NCBI RefSeq assembly: GCF_001434405.1
Contig: NZ_AZFT01000053.1
Location: 658,285-706,638 of the forward strand
Origin: Ligilactobacillus apodemi DSM 16634 = JCM 16172
GTDB taxonomy: Bacteria > Bacillota > Bacilli > Lactobacillales > Lactobacillaceae
Reading direction: 5' to 3'
Length of the DNA: 48,354 bases
Positions within the stretch are counted from its first letter, which is position 1, and each line of letters begins with the position of its first letter. Below, piece by piece: positions 10,679-20,906 of the stretch. A program made the position numbers and the translations under genes. The notes beneath the pieces are model-generated. The model was not told the origin of the DNA, ran no database searches, and was given only the letters and a program-made list of their open reading frames with translations.

Positions 10679-11794
10679 TTAAATAAAGTCAAACGGATCA
10701 GTATTGAGTTTTGAAGAAAGAACTTTGATCTCCCAATTATTTTCTCCATTCCACTTAGTAAATAGTTCTTTTAAATGTGGCTTACAAATTGCTTCAAAAT
10801 GGTGGCCTGGATCAATAACTGCCATGCCACTTTCATACATATCGTGAGCAGTATGGTAAGATACATCACCTGTCACGTACACATCAGCCCCTTGTCTCAA
10901 TGCATACGGATAAAATTTTGCTCCTGATCCCCCTAAAACTGCTACTTTTTCAACCATTTTTTGCTTATCACGAGCTACTAAGCGTAATCCTTGTAATGAC
11001 AAAACTTCTTTACAAAATTTTGCATATTTTTCAACTGTCATGGCAGTTGTTAACTCACCGACTCGTCCCATTCCCGTCTTTTCGCCTAAATCTTCGACTT
11101 GATATAAATCATATGCAATTTCTTCATAAGGATGAACGGCACGCATAGCAGTTAAAACTTGAGCTTTTTTGCTAGCTGGAAAAACGACCTCAATCTTATC
11201 TTCTGCAACTTCAGCTAATTTGGCTGCTTTTCCAATATAAGGATCCGCGGCCTCAGTTGGCATAAAACGCCCTGTACCAGACAGAGTATAAGAGCAACTC
11301 TTATATTCACCTAACTGACCTGCACCAGCCTCGGCTAAAGCTTGACGCAAACTCTCACTATTTTCAGTAGGGACAAAAACCGCTAATTTATACCATTTTT
11401 CGGCCCGTGTTGGTAAAAGTGGACTCACATTAGCTAAACCTAAAGCTTGCGCCAACCAATCATTCATGCCTCCATTGGCATTATCTAAATTTGTATGTGC
11501 CGCATACACCGTGATATTGTGTTTGATCAACTCAGCATACATTTTATTTTGAGGCACACTCAAATCAAATTGCTTTACTGGGACAAACATTGCTGGATGA
11601 TGCGCAAAAATAAAGTCTACCTGATTTTCAATGGCTTCTTTGACCACATCCGGTCTGACATCTAACGTCACCATCATCTTTTTAACTTCTTGTTCTAAGT
11701 CGCCTAACTGTAGCCCAATCGGATCATTTGGTTCTGCGATCCGTTTAGGCGCAAAGGCCTCAAACTTTTGAACGATCTCTTTAACCTTCACCAT
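10679..11794 (-). CDS. Nif3-like dinuclear metal centre protein (YqfO type)
   Basis: Member of the Nif3/DUF34 family, which forms toroidal oligomers with a two-metal site. The 371-residue length fits the Gram-positive YqfO type, in which a PII-like (CutA-like) domain is inserted at about 130-235 between the Nif3 halves. Metal-site segments seen are FAHHPAMF near 65, AAHTNLDNA near 100, TGDVSYHTAHD near 310 and DPGHHFE near 330. It overlaps trmK by 14 bp, so the pair is translationally coupled; this neighbourhood is conserved in Firmicutes. A GTP cyclohydrolase role has been proposed for some relatives but is not established, so I give no function. Confidence 0.93.
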   Translation of the reverse strand: MVKVKEIVQKFEAFAPKRIAEPNDPIGLQLGDLEQEVKKMMVTLDVRPDVVKEAIENQVDFIFAHHPAMFVPVKQFDLSVPQNKMYAELIKHNITVYAAHTNLDNANGGMNDWLAQALGLANVSPLLPTRAEKWYKLAVFVPTENSESLRQALAEAGAGQLGEYKSCSYTLSGTGRFMPTEAADPYIGKAAKLAEVAEDKIEVVFPASKKAQVLTAMRAVHPYEEIAYDLYQVEDLGEKTGMGRVGELTTAMTVEKYAKFCKEVLSLQGLRLVARDKQKMVEKVAVLGGSGAKFYPYALRQGADVYVTGDVSYHTAHDMYESGMAVIDPGHHFEAICKPHLKELFTKWNGENNWEIKVLSSKLNTDPFDFI

Positions 11795-12485
11795 CTAAGA
11801 CACCTCTTATTTGCGCAATTCTAGTCTGAAGCGCTTCTTTTTTAGTGGCTGGAACATGACTTGCTTTTTGTAACTCGATCAAAATTGTTTCGAGTTTTGC
11901 GATTTCTTTTTGCCATTTAGCTTTAAAAGTTTCATTTTTTTCTTTTAAGAGCCATGGTCCAAAGATAAGTTCAGCCTCTGTCAATTCTTGTTTTACTGGC
12001 GTATAACTGGCAGAAATGATCTCATAGATGTGTCCATCTTCTTGCATGATTTGTTCAGAATCGATTTGATAATTGTTTTCAACTAACCACTTGCGAACAT
12101 TACTTTCACCAACATTTGGTTGTAAGATCAATTGAGGATGATCAGCTAATTTATCTTTTCCAGTTGCTAAAATATCACTGATCAAAGTGCCTCCCATGCC
12201 ACAAATCGTTACGACATTTATTTTATCAGTTGCTTTGATTGCAGCTAGCCCATCAGCCAGGCGAACTTCAATGATATCATCAAGTCCCTCTTTTTTGATC
12301 TCCTGTTTAGCATTTTGGTATGGTCCTTTAACAACTTCACCAGCAACGCCAAAAGCTAATTGATCGTTTAACGCCAAATAAGCTGGTAAATAAGCATGAT
12401 CTGAACCAATATCTGCTAAGCGCGCATTAGTTGGCACTAATTTAGCCACTGCTAGCAAACGTTTTGAAAGATGGTGTGCATCCAT
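11781..12485 (-). CDS. trmK: tRNA (adenine-22-N1)-methyltransferase TrmK
   Basis: SAM-dependent enzyme that methylates N1 of A22 in the D-loop of tRNAs. Start at 12485 is preferred because GGAGG lies 7 bases upstream, whereas the ATG 6 bases earlier almost touches it; this gives 234 residues. The Rossmann SAM motif ADIGSDHAYLP lies near residues 23-33, ICGMGGTLI near 90 and the LQPN segment near 117, all characteristic of TrmK (DUF633, COG2384). The C-terminal third is a charged coiled-coil, as in the family. The next gene overlaps its end. rpoD lies upstream, separated by a terminator. Confidence 0.94.
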   Translation of the reverse strand: MDAHHLSKRLLAVAKLVPTNARLADIGSDHAYLPAYLALNDQLAFGVAGEVVKGPYQNAKQEIKKEGLDDIIEVRLADGLAAIKATDKINVVTICGMGGTLISDILATGKDKLADHPQLILQPNVGESNVRKWLVENNYQIDSEQIMQEDGHIYEIISASYTPVKQELTEAELIFGPWLLKEKNETFKAKWQKEIAKLETILIELQKASHVPATKKEALQTRIAQIRGVLDGEG

Positions 12486-12558
12486 CTGCATCCCTCCAAT
12501 AAATTACTTCTAAAAATATTCTACCACACATCAGAAAGCTTGCTTTAGACTTTTATCA

Positions 12559-12584
12559 AAAAAACCCGGTGTAAATTACACCGG
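12559..12584 (-). terminator. rpoD terminator
   Basis: The 19-bp palindrome CCGGTGTAAATTACACCGG at 12566-12584, followed on the minus strand by G and seven T residues. It ends the dnaG-rpoD transcript just after the rpoD stop. Confidence 0.92.
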
Positions 12585-12596
12585 ATCTTGAGCTTG

Positions 12597-13721
12597 CTAT
12601 TCTAAGAAATCTTTTAATTGTTTTGAACGAGATGGGTGACGCAATTTACGTAACGCTTTTGCTTCAATTTGACGGATTCGCTCACGTGTGACCCCAAAGA
12701 CTTTCCCAACTTCTTCTAGGGTACGAGTACGCCCATCATCTAAACCAAAGCGCAAACGTAAAACATTTTCTTCTCGATCAGTCAAAGTATCTAAAACACT
12801 TTCGATTTGTTCTTTTAATAATTCATACGCCGCATGTTCTGCTGGACTAGTTGCATCTTGATCTTCAATGAAATCACCCAAATGAGAGTCATCTTCTTCC
12901 CCAATCGGAGTTTCAAGTGAAACTGGTTCTTGCGCTATTTTTAAGATCTCACGCACTTTTTCAGTTGGCATATTCATTTCTGCCCCAATTTCTTCTGGAA
13001 TCGGTTCACGACCAAGATCTTGTAACATTTGGCGTTGGATCCGAATCAACTTGTTGATCGTTTCCACCATGTGCACTGGGATACGGATCGTCCGCGCTTG
13101 ATCAGCGATCGCACGCGTAATTGCTTGCCTGATCCACCAAGTTGCATAAGTTGAAAATTTAAATCCCTTACGATAATCGAATTTTTCAACGGCTTTCATT
13201 AAACCCATGTTCCCTTCTTGGATCAAGTCAAGAAATGACATGCCACGACCAACATAACGTTTAGCGATCGAAACAACTAAACGTAGGTTGGCTTCTGCTA
13301 GACGTTGCTTGGCCTCTTCATCGCCTTCTTCAATTCGTAACGCTAAGGCTACCTCTTCATCTGCAGTCAAGAGATTTACACGGCCGATTTCTTTTAGATA
13401 CATTCTGACAGGATCATTTATTTTAACCCCTGATGGCGCAGATAAGTCACTTTTTGAAAGTTCTTTTTCTTCATGACTAGCTTTTTTCAAACTAATTTCA
13501 CTTGGATCACCGTTTTCATCGACCACTGAGATGCCCGCATCTTCTACGCGCACGATCAAGGCGTCCATTTGATCTGCTTCTAAATGAAATGGTGTGACCA
13601 TTTTGTCAGTCAATTCATCGTATCTAATTTCTTTTTTCGGTTTATATTCGCGGAGTAATTCACGCAATGCCTTTTTATATGCAACTTCATCGAAAGTTTT
13701 GTTTGTTTTCTCTTCTGCCAA
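12597..13721 (-). CDS. rpoD: primary RNA polymerase sigma factor (sigma-A / RpoD)
   Basis: Housekeeping sigma-70 factor that directs RNA polymerase to -10/-35 promoters. At 374 residues it has the short Firmicutes form, with a reduced region 1.1 followed by region 1.2 near 100. Region 2 is unmistakable: [11 protein letters not shown], then [13 protein letters not shown] which melts and binds the -10 element. Region 3 follows, and region 4.2 ends with [18 protein letters not shown] near 345-362, the -35 recognition helix. It is 14 bp downstream of dnaG, the standard sigA operon order, and the promoters seen in this window match its consensus. Confidence 0.98.
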   Translation of the reverse strand: MAEEKTNKTFDEVAYKKALRELLREYKPKKEIRYDELTDKMVTPFHLEADQMDALIVRVEDAGISVVDENGDPSEISLKKASHEEKELSKSDLSAPSGVKINDPVRMYLKEIGRVNLLTADEEVALALRIEEGDEEAKQRLAEANLRLVVSIAKRYVGRGMSFLDLIQEGNMGLMKAVEKFDYRKGFKFSTYATWWIRQAITRAIADQARTIRIPVHMVETINKLIRIQRQMLQDLGREPIPEEIGAEMNMPTEKVREILKIAQEPVSLETPIGEEDDSHLGDFIEDQDATSPAEHAAYELLKEQIESVLDTLTDREENVLRLRFGLDDGRTRTLEEVGKVFGVTRERIRQIEAKALRKLRHPSRSKQLKDFLE

Positions 13722-13735
13722 AATAGAGGCCTCCC

Positions 13736-15592
13736 TTAAATGATTGACTTCTCTGTCTGCTTTTTTTGTAATAGCTCGATCAGTTTTGCTGTATGGGTAA
13801 CAACAGCTTGAGCATCTCCGATCCGCTTTGCTTGATTGATCTTAGCTTGAACTTCTGAGATCTGAGTTTCAAGTGGTGAGCGTTGGATGATAAAGTTAAG
13901 ACAATCACTGATTTCTTGTTCACTAACTTCACCATATTCGGTCAATTCAAGCGAAATGATCAACTGGCGGAGATTTTCATCTTTTAAATAATCTAAAAAG
14001 CTAGCACTTTCATAACTAGCATAACGATCAAAATAGCCTTCAGCTAATAAATAAATCGTTTCGTAGTCTTCATGAACAAAGGCAAAATCAGCCAAATTTT
14101 GAATCCTAGTAAAGACGTCATGATCATGCAAAATACGATATAACAAAAGCCGTTCTGCTTGTTCAAGTGGGCTATAACGCTTTTGCTCTTGTCGTTGTTG
14201 GGTACTGTACGATACTTGATCAGAACGTTTATATGATGCAGTTTGATTTTCTTTGATCTCTTGTGCTTGCGTTTGTTGGATAAACGACTGGAGCTGACTG
14301 TTAAGATTGACACGTTCGATTCCAAAATCTTTGGCTAAACGATTGAGTGCTAGATCACGTGCTACAGGATCCTTAACAGTCGCAACCCTCTCAAGTACAT
14401 CGGTAATATAACTTAACTGATCATTTTCTTTTTCAAGATTACGATCTTGTTTAAAATATTCTAAATAAAATTCTAGTTCTGTTTGCTTATTTTGCGCGAT
14501 AAATTCTTTAAATTTATCGGTTCCATATTTATTAACAAATTCATCTGGATCTAATTTTTCAGGTAAACTTATGACTCCTATCTCAAATTTACTTAATGGT
14601 GCAATCAATTCTAGAGCACGTTTAGTAGCATTTTGTCCTGGAGTATCACCATCGTAGCAAATAAACAGCTTATTAGCCGTTTGCTCCAATAAATAGATCT
14701 GCTCGCTAGTCAAACTCGTTCCCATGGAGGCAACACCGTTTTTGACCCCTGAGCGCCAAGCCGCTAAAACATCCATAAAACCTTCAAATAAAATAACTTG
14801 ACCTTCATGGCGAATTTCTTTTTTAGCTTTATCAAAGTTAAATAATATCTTGCGCTTGTTAAATAATGGTCCTTCTGGGGAGTTAAGATATTTAGGAAGT
14901 TTTGGAACCTTAGCTAATAAGCGACCTGAAAAAGCAATAACTTGGCCCGTTTGATCCCGGATCGGAAACATGATCCGATCATTAAAACGTTCAGCCAGGT
15001 TACCTGTCTCACGTTCACTAAAAAGACCCGATTTTCTCAAAAGTTGATAATCGTCTTCTTTTTTTTCATGCAAAAAAGCGCGTAACAACTCATCAGCTGG
15101 AGCATAACCCAATTGAAATTCTTTGATCAACTCATCATCTAACCCACGCTGATGCAAATAATCTAATGCTGGTTGTCCAAGTTTCGTGTTAACTAAAATA
15201 TGATGATATAATTGGCTAACTTGGGTATATAACCGTTTTAATTGGCCCGTTTCAGAGCGGTCATTAGCGCTGTTTTGTTGTGGTAAATAACTCTTATCTA
15301 ATTCAATTCCTGCTAATTGCGCAGTACGATAAACTGCCTCAGGGAAAGTCAGATCTTCGATTTCCATCAAGAATTTGAAAACATTTCCCCCTCTGCCACA
15401 TGAAAAGCAATGAAAGAACTGCTTAGCTTCATTAACAGAAAATGAACCTGTTTTTTCAGTATGAAATGGACACAAGCCAAACCAGTTACTACCCGAGCGG
15501 TGTAACTGAACATACTGCCCAACGATATCTAAGATATTAACATCTGACCTGACTTGGTCGATCACATCTGTTGGTATTCGACGTTGATTCAC
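13736..15592 (-). CDS. dnaG: DNA primase
   Basis: Synthesises RNA primers for replication. The 618-residue protein has the N-terminal CHC2 zinc finger (Cys41, His44, Cys62, Cys65), the DnaG catalytic core, and the Toprim domain with [10 protein letters not shown] near 267 and the metal-binding YDGDTPGQ near 308; the C-terminal third is the helicase-interaction domain. The start codon is GTG, preceded by GGGGTGAG. It heads the dnaG-rpoD operon and is preceded by a leader of about 120 nt downstream of the promoter at 15722-15750. Confidence 0.97.
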   Translation of the reverse strand: MNQRRIPTDVIDQVRSDVNILDIVGQYVQLHRSGSNWFGLCPFHTEKTGSFSVNEAKQFFHCFSCGRGGNVFKFLMEIEDLTFPEAVYRTAQLAGIELDKSYLPQQNSANDRSETGQLKRLYTQVSQLYHHILVNTKLGQPALDYLHQRGLDDELIKEFQLGYAPADELLRAFLHEKKEDDYQLLRKSGLFSERETGNLAERFNDRIMFPIRDQTGQVIAFSGRLLAKVPKLPKYLNSPEGPLFNKRKILFNFDKAKKEIRHEGQVILFEGFMDVLAAWRSGVKNGVASMGTSLTSEQIYLLEQTANKLFICYDGDTPGQNATKRALELIAPLSKFEIGVISLPEKLDPDEFVNKYGTDKFKEFIAQNKQTELEFYLEYFKQDRNLEKENDQLSYITDVLERVATVKDPVARDLALNRLAKDFGIERVNLNSQLQSFIQQTQAQEIKENQTASYKRSDQVSYSTQQRQEQKRYSPLEQAERLLLYRILHDHDVFTRIQNLADFAFVHEDYETIYLLAEGYFDRYASYESASFLDYLKDENLRQLIISLELTEYGEVSEQEISDCLNFIIQRSPLETQISEVQAKINQAKRIGDAQAVVTHTAKLIELLQKKQTEKSII

Positions 15593-15721
15593 AGTCTCAC
15601 CCCATTTTTATGAGCCGTTGAGAAAAGCCGCACACGAGGCACGACCTTCCGTATTATTTACATAATCAATAACCATTTTATAATAGATGATTATTTATTG
15701 CAAGAGCAAACGTAAATAATT

Positions 15722-15750
15722 ACTATATCAGATTGACTCACCTTTGACAA
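15722..15750 (-). promoter_or_regulatory. dnaG-rpoD promoter
   Basis: TTGTCA at 15750-15745 and TATAGT at 15727-15722 on the minus strand with 17-bp spacing. A second, poorer box pair lies downstream (TTGCAA, then TATAAA after 15 bp). Confidence 0.75.
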
Positions 15751-15781
15751 GGTTTATTTTTAATAATCCGCCCAACAACAC

Positions 15782-15820
15782 AAAAAGCTGCTAGAAAGAG
15801 ATTCTTTCTAACAACTTTTT
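15782..15820 (-). terminator. glyS terminator
   Basis: Thirteen-base arms at 15786-15798 and 15804-15816 with two G-U wobbles and a 5-base loop, followed by T residues on the minus strand. It lies right after the glyS stop and before the dnaG promoter. Confidence 0.88.
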
Positions 15821-15828
15821 AAAGGCAT

Positions 15829-17904
15829 TTATTTGGTATTTAAAGCATCTAATGAACCAAAAATAAAGGTCAAACGCGCAATTTCAGCTAATTGACGCAA
15901 ACGATTGAACTTAACTGCTTCATCATCGGCCATAACCATTGTTTCTTCAAAATAACGTTCGATCGGTTGACGCAATGAACGCAAGGCCATGAATTTTTCA
16001 TCAATATCAGCAGTTGCAAAATCTCGCTTAAGCGTATTTACCGCATTATACAATTCTTTTTCAGAATCATTTTCAAATAAGGCAGGATCTACACTGTCCA
16101 CATCTTTATCAGCTAATTTAGTAGCTAAACGAGTTACCCGTGTTAAAGCTTCCATATCCTCTTTGAAGTTTGCATCCTCTAAATGCTTAGTCAAAGAGTC
16201 AGCAGCTTTTCTTGTTAAAGTAAAGGCATTATCCTTATTAGCCATTACCGCTTCTAATACGTCATGACGAAGATTTCCCGTCAAGATCTGTTGAACACGA
16301 TCGGCAATAAAGTCACGGATCTCAGCTTTATTTTCACTTGGAGCGATCTTTTCATACAAATCAGGACGTTTGATGTAAGCATCCCTAACAGCTGCTTGTA
16401 ACAATGGTGTCGAAAGAGCCCAGTTTTTATCTAGGGCAATTCTAACGATCCCTAAGGCTTGTCTTCTTAAAGCATATGGGTCATTTGAACCACTTGGCAA
16501 CATGCCAGCACTAAAGAATGCTTGAATACTATCAATTTTATCGGCAAGTGATAACACTGCCCCAACATTACTTGCTGGCAATTCACCATCTGCACTTGTT
16601 GGCATGTATTCTTCTCTGATTGCACGCGCAACGGCATCATTTTCACCTTGCAATTTAGCGTAGATCTCACCCATCACACCTTGCAATTCAGAAAATTCGC
16701 CAACCATTCCCGTTACAAGATCAAATTTGTAAATTTGACTTTCACGATCAAGATCTGCTAATTCTTGGTCACTTAAGCCTAGTTTTTCACCTAAGTAATG
16801 TGCGATCAAGTTTACACGTTCCATCTTTTCATAAATCGTCCCGATCTTATCATGGAACATGACTTTCTTTAGGCGCTCAACATAATCAGCGATCGTTTGT
16901 TTTTGATCTTCTTCATAGAAGAATGCTGCGTCTTCTAAGCGTGCTGTCAACACTTTTTCGTTACCAGCAATCACATTATCAAGATGTTCTTTGTTACCAT
17001 TACGAACTGAAATAAAGTTTGGTAGTAAGTTACCTGCTTGATCAGTTACGTAGAAGAAACGTTGATGATCTTTCATTGACGTGATCAAAACTGCATCTGG
17101 GATCGTCAGATATTTTTTATCAAATGAGCCAGCAAAAACAGTTGGATATTCAACTAAGTTATTTACTTCTTCTAATAATTCTGGATCGACCACAACTTGC
17201 CAATCGTTTTTAGCAGCTAATTGTTCGATTTGGTCAACGATCATGGCTTGACGTTTTTTAGCATCGGCAATGACCATTTCTTTTTCCAATGCGACCGGAT
17301 ATTGTTGGGCATTGGCTAACTTAATGTCTTTACCTAAGAAACGATGCCCCTTAGTTGTGCGACCAGCTTCACGTTCTAAGACACTAAATGAAACAACTTC
17401 ATCGTCTAGTAAAGAAACCAACCAACGAATCGGACGAACATATTCAAAATCGTTAGTGCTCCAGCGCATCATCGTTGGGAATTTTAGATCCATCACAACA
17501 TCTTTTACCCCACTTAAAACTTCTTTTGCTGTTTTGCCAGGGATAAATTTCTTAACATAGGCATATTCAACACCTTTTAGCTCTTTAAAAAAGATGTCAT
17601 CTGGAGTACAACCTTGACCACGTGAAAAACCTTGAGCTGCTTTTGACCAGTTACCTTCAGCATCTAAAGCGATCTTTTTAGCTGGCCCTTTAGCTTCTTC
17701 TTCAATGTCAGCTTGCTTATCGGCTAAACCTAAAACTTTGACCGCTAATCTTCTTGGGGTAGAATAAGCTTCAATTTTTTCAAATTCTAACCGTTCTGCT
17801 TGCAAGAAGTTTTCCATTTTCTTAACTAATTGTTGACTACTTGGTGTAACAACATGAGCAGGAATTTCTTCTAATCCAATTTCTAGCAAATATGTGTGTG
17901 CCAT
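15829..17904 (-). CDS. glyS: glycyl-tRNA synthetase beta subunit
   Basis: Beta chain of the bacterial alpha2beta2 glycyl-tRNA synthetase; it supplies tRNA-binding domains while the alpha chain carries the active site. The 691-residue length is normal. The N-terminus has the typical YLLEIGLEEIPA, followed by the B3/4-like and HD-like domains, and the C-terminal anticodon-binding DALR-like region contains VMADDEAVKFNRLRQL. Its ATG overlaps the glyQ stop codon in a TAATG junction, so translation is coupled and gives balanced subunits. The T-box upstream of glyQ controls both genes. Confidence 0.97.
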   Translation of the reverse strand: MAHTYLLEIGLEEIPAHVVTPSSQQLVKKMENFLQAERLEFEKIEAYSTPRRLAVKVLGLADKQADIEEEAKGPAKKIALDAEGNWSKAAQGFSRGQGCTPDDIFFKELKGVEYAYVKKFIPGKTAKEVLSGVKDVVMDLKFPTMMRWSTNDFEYVRPIRWLVSLLDDEVVSFSVLEREAGRTTKGHRFLGKDIKLANAQQYPVALEKEMVIADAKKRQAMIVDQIEQLAAKNDWQVVVDPELLEEVNNLVEYPTVFAGSFDKKYLTIPDAVLITSMKDHQRFFYVTDQAGNLLPNFISVRNGNKEHLDNVIAGNEKVLTARLEDAAFFYEEDQKQTIADYVERLKKVMFHDKIGTIYEKMERVNLIAHYLGEKLGLSDQELADLDRESQIYKFDLVTGMVGEFSELQGVMGEIYAKLQGENDAVARAIREEYMPTSADGELPASNVGAVLSLADKIDSIQAFFSAGMLPSGSNDPYALRRQALGIVRIALDKNWALSTPLLQAAVRDAYIKRPDLYEKIAPSENKAEIRDFIADRVQQILTGNLRHDVLEAVMANKDNAFTLTRKAADSLTKHLEDANFKEDMEALTRVTRLATKLADKDVDSVDPALFENDSEKELYNAVNTLKRDFATADIDEKFMALRSLRQPIERYFEETMVMADDEAVKFNRLRQLAEIARLTFIFGSLDALNTK

Positions 17905-18821
17905 TATTTATCCTCCTCTAAAAGCTTAGCGCGTAATTTTTCATCCTTGATCAATGGATAACCCAATTTCTTACGTTCAGCAACGAATGCGCGTGCGACC
18001 ATACGCGCCATATTTCTGATCCGTGAAAGATACCCAGCACGTTCAGTTACAGAAACTGCACCACGAGCATCAAGTAAGTTAAAGGTATGGCTACATTTCA
18101 AAATGTAATCATACGCTGGGTGTACTAAGCCATTTTCGATTTGTTGTTTAGCTTCTTTTTCGTAGGTATCAAAAAGTTCAAACAACATTTCTTGGTTACT
18201 TTCTTCAAATGAATATTTAGAATGTTCAAATTCAGGTTCTTTGAAAATATCTCCATATTTAACGCCATCAGCCCATTCAAGTTCAAAGACTGAGTTAACA
18301 TCTTGAATGTAAGAAGAAAGACGTTCCAGACCATAGGTAACTTCTACTGCTACAGGGCGAACTTCTAAACCACCAACTTGTTGGAAATAAGTAAATTGGG
18401 TGATTTCCATCCCATCAAGCCAAACTTCCCAACCAACACCGGCGCAACCCATCGAAGGGTTTTCCCAGTTATCTTCAACAAAACGAATATCATGTTCTAG
18501 TGGGTCGATTCCTAAAGCACGTAAACTATCTAAGTATAATTCTTGAATGTTTTCTGGGGATGGCTTCATGATAACTTGGAATTGGTGATGTTGATACAAA
18601 CGGTTCGGATTTTCACCGTAACGTCCATCGGCAGGGCGACGAGAAGGTTCAACATAAGCAACATTCCATGGTTCAGGTCCGATTGCACGAAGGAAAGTAT
18701 ATGGGCTCATCGTGCCGGCCCCTTTTTCTGTATCGTACGATTGCATCAACATACAACCTTGTTTTGCCCAAAATTGTTGCAACGTTAAAATAATATCTTG
18801 CATTGACAATTTATCTGCCAT
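17904..18821 (-). CDS. glyQ: glycyl-tRNA synthetase alpha subunit
   Basis: Catalytic class II synthetase subunit that activates glycine and charges tRNA-Gly. The 305-residue protein shows the family signatures [11 protein letters not shown] near 17, [20 protein letters not shown] near 38-57, [15 protein letters not shown] near 60-75 and [19 protein letters not shown] near 130-150. The preceding ribosome site is GGAGGAGATC. It is the first gene of the glyQS unit, with an untranslated leader of about 260 nt that contains a glycine-specific T-box. Confidence 0.97.
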   Translation of the reverse strand: MADKLSMQDIILTLQQFWAKQGCMLMQSYDTEKGAGTMSPYTFLRAIGPEPWNVAYVEPSRRPADGRYGENPNRLYQHHQFQVIMKPSPENIQELYLDSLRALGIDPLEHDIRFVEDNWENPSMGCAGVGWEVWLDGMEITQFTYFQQVGGLEVRPVAVEVTYGLERLSSYIQDVNSVFELEWADGVKYGDIFKEPEFEHSKYSFEESNQEMLFELFDTYEKEAKQQIENGLVHPAYDYILKCSHTFNLLDARGAVSVTERAGYLSRIRNMARMVARAFVAERKKLGYPLIKDEKLRAKLLEEDK

Positions 18822-18867
18822 AAGATCTCCTCCAAAATTTTAATTTCGAAATTTTACCAAAAAGCGC

Positions 18868-19083
18868 ACAAAAAATGTCCCTATGTAGCGCCATCTGGCT
18901 ACATAGGGACGATTTTCGAAAATCGCGGTTCCACCCTACTTCTAGTAATTACTAGCAACTTAATTCGTTGAGACTCCAAAAGTGCCAATCAAATCTCGCT
19001 CAATATCTGCTTTCACCATCCCAGACTCGCTTGTTTGACCATGAGATCGATCCTCTTTTTTCAACGTCTCCTAATATTGATAA
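18868..19083 (-). promoter_or_regulatory. glycine T-box riboswitch
   Basis: The leader of glyQS contains the T-box sequence AGGGTGGAACCGCG (18937-18924 on the minus strand). Its TGGA pairs with the NCCA end of a tRNA whose discriminator is U, as in bacterial tRNA-Gly. A 12-bp terminator stem (18877-18888 with 18899-18910) followed by TTTTTT closes the leader. A GGC triplet at 18986-18984 lies in the expected right side of stem I and is the likely specifier codon. Uncharged tRNA-Gly would stabilise the antiterminator and turn the synthetase on. Confidence 0.93.
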
Positions 19084-19087
19084 CATT

Positions 19088-19116
19088 AGCATAGTTTAAG
19101 GGACATTTTTTGTCAA
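19088..19116 (-). promoter_or_regulatory. glyQS promoter
   Basis: Perfect TTGACA at 19116-19111, 17-bp spacer, TATGCT at 19093-19088, on the minus strand directly upstream of the T-box leader and after the end of recO. Confidence 0.9.
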
Positions 19117-19147
19117 GTCCTACTTTTATCATTACTTCATTTGTAAA

Positions 19148-19936
19148 CTATGATTGGTCGTCTTTTTTCAAGACTTGATCCCAAGTCGACATTTGATCTA
19201 AAAATTTTTTAGCGGGCACATAGATCCCCACTTGACTATTATAGATCTCATCGATCGTTTGGCGTAATGCCATTTTGGTTTGTTCTTTGACTTTAATCGA
19301 GTTTAACTTATACAAATCGAGCACCGAAAATAACCGAAGATAATAGATCGTCCGCTGATCCAACCCCAGTCGATTAGGATCTAAATGCCAGTGAGCTTGA
19401 CATAAAAGACCACCATAACTTTCCGAATAATCAAAAGCTAGATCAGTTCTTTGACAAACAGTACAACTTTCCAAGTGTGGTTTGACCCCAAAATACTGCA
19501 ACAATTGGATTTCAATAATATTAGTGATAATGGCAGGTTCAAATCCTTCATCAATCAATTCTAAGGCTTTTTGAACTTTTAAAAACCAACCCTCAACTAC
19601 TAATTGTTGTTCGTTTAAGGCTCGTTCCACTAAACCTAAAATATATGATGCATAGGCATTTAACGTAATATCTTGTGAGATCTCACGATATTGCGCGATC
19701 TCACGGTCAGTTGTCAAAAAACACAGCCCATCGTCATTGATACTACCTAAGTATGTTCCATGGGTAAAAGGAAGGATCGCTGCCCCTAATTTAAATCCAC
19801 GCTTGCGCGCACCTCGAATAAAAAATGTTTTAAAACCATACTTATCAGTCAAAATCTTTACCAACATATCACGTTCTTTATAGTCACGTCTTGAAACCAC
19901 GATCCCATCAAATTCGACACCTTGTTGTATTGCCAT
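19148..19936 (-). CDS. recO: DNA repair protein RecO
   Basis: Recombination mediator that works with RecF and RecR to load RecA and anneal strands. Start at 19936 (MAIQQGVEF) is chosen because GGGGG lies 5 bases upstream, giving 262 residues. The N-terminal OB fold carries GIVVSRRDYKERDMLVKI, and a zinc-binding loop has Cys158, Cys161 and Cys179; the fourth position is a histidine (CQAH) where many family members have cysteine. It lies between era and the glyQS T-box, the standard Firmicutes order. A terminator sits between era and recO, so recO may depend on read-through or a weak own promoter. Confidence 0.95.
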   Translation of the reverse strand: MAIQQGVEFDGIVVSRRDYKERDMLVKILTDKYGFKTFFIRGARKRGFKLGAAILPFTHGTYLGSINDDGLCFLTTDREIAQYREISQDITLNAYASYILGLVERALNEQQLVVEGWFLKVQKALELIDEGFEPAIITNIIEIQLLQYFGVKPHLESCTVCQRTDLAFDYSESYGGLLCQAHWHLDPNRLGLDQRTIYYLRLFSVLDLYKLNSIKVKEQTKMALRQTIDEIYNSQVGIYVPAKKFLDQMSTWDQVLKKDDQS

Positions 19937-19952
19937 TTTATCCCCCAAAAAT

Positions 19953-19976
19953 AAAAGAGGAGTTACCCCCTCTTTT
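19953..19976 (-). terminator. terminator between era and recO
   Basis: Eight-base arms AAAAGAGG (19953-19960) and CCTCTTTT (19969-19976) with an 8-base loop, followed on the minus strand by TATTTTTGG. It probably acts partially, because recO lies immediately downstream in the same direction. Confidence 0.75.
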
Positions 19977-19984
19977 GGCTTATT

Positions 19985-20887
19985 TTAATAATCATCTTGA
20001 CGATAACCAAAGGCTTTTAAGTCAACTTGGCGGTCTTTCCAGTTAGGTTGAACTTTGACCCAAAGTTCCAAAAAGACCTTATCGCCCAACATAAATTCAA
20101 TTTCTTTACGCGCACGAGTTCCGATCTCTTTGAGCATCTTACCGCCCTTACCGATAATGATCCCCTTTTGGCTAGCACGTTCAACAACGATCGTAGCTTG
20201 GATCAACACTTTTTCGTCATCTTCACGTTTGATTCGTTCAACCACGACCGCAACTGAGTGCGGAATTTCTTCACGTGTAAGTTGTAAAACTTTTTCCCGG
20301 ATCAATTCTCCCACGATAAAGCGTTCGGGATGATCAGTAATTTGATCTTCAGGATAGTATTGGGGACCTTCTGGAAGATCTTCCACCAAATCATGCACTA
20401 ATTCGGCACAGTTGTTACCATTCAACGCTGAAATTGGGAAAACATCTTTATAATCAAGTGTATCACGATAATCATCCATAACTTCTAATAAATGGTCAGG
20501 ATGGATCTTATCGATCTTGTTGATCACCAAATAAATTGGCTTTTTAACTTTCTTTAGACGCTCAATAATAAAGTCATCCCCACGCCCACGTTTTTGTTCC
20601 GCATTGACCATGAAAATAACTGCATCAACTTCATTTAAAGTCGACAACGCCGATTGAACCATGAAATCCCCTAAGCGACTATGTGGCTTATGGATCCCTG
20701 GGGTATCGATAAACACGATTTGGGCGTTATCCGCAGTATAAATACCTTGGATCTTATTTCTTGTTGTTTGTGCTTTATCACTCATGATAGCGATCTTTTG
20801 GCCCACAACGTTGTTTAAAAATGTCGATTTACCAACATTCGGACGACCAACGATCGCCACAAAACCTGAATGAAACTTTTCTTCCAA
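19985..20887 (-). CDS. era: GTPase Era
   Basis: Essential GTPase that binds the 3' end of 16S rRNA during 30S assembly. At 300 residues it has the usual length. The G1 motif GRPNVGKS is at 14-21, DTPG near 61, NKID near 124, and the C-terminal KH domain shows [14 protein letters not shown] near 237-250. The gene is 19 bp after dgkA and in the conserved ybeY-dgkA-era-recO string. A terminator follows it. Confidence 0.98.
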   Translation of the reverse strand: MEEKFHSGFVAIVGRPNVGKSTFLNNVVGQKIAIMSDKAQTTRNKIQGIYTADNAQIVFIDTPGIHKPHSRLGDFMVQSALSTLNEVDAVIFMVNAEQKRGRGDDFIIERLKKVKKPIYLVINKIDKIHPDHLLEVMDDYRDTLDYKDVFPISALNGNNCAELVHDLVEDLPEGPQYYPEDQITDHPERFIVGELIREKVLQLTREEIPHSVAVVVERIKREDDEKVLIQATIVVERASQKGIIIGKGGKMLKEIGTRARKEIEFMLGDKVFLELWVKVQPNWKDRQVDLKAFGYRQDDY

Positions 20888-20906
20888 AATTTACACTCCC
20901 TATAAA

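Noticed and set aside
14044-14325. 93-residue minus-strand frame overlapping dnaG
   Set aside because: Lies in another frame wholly inside dnaG with an implausible composition and no ribosome site.
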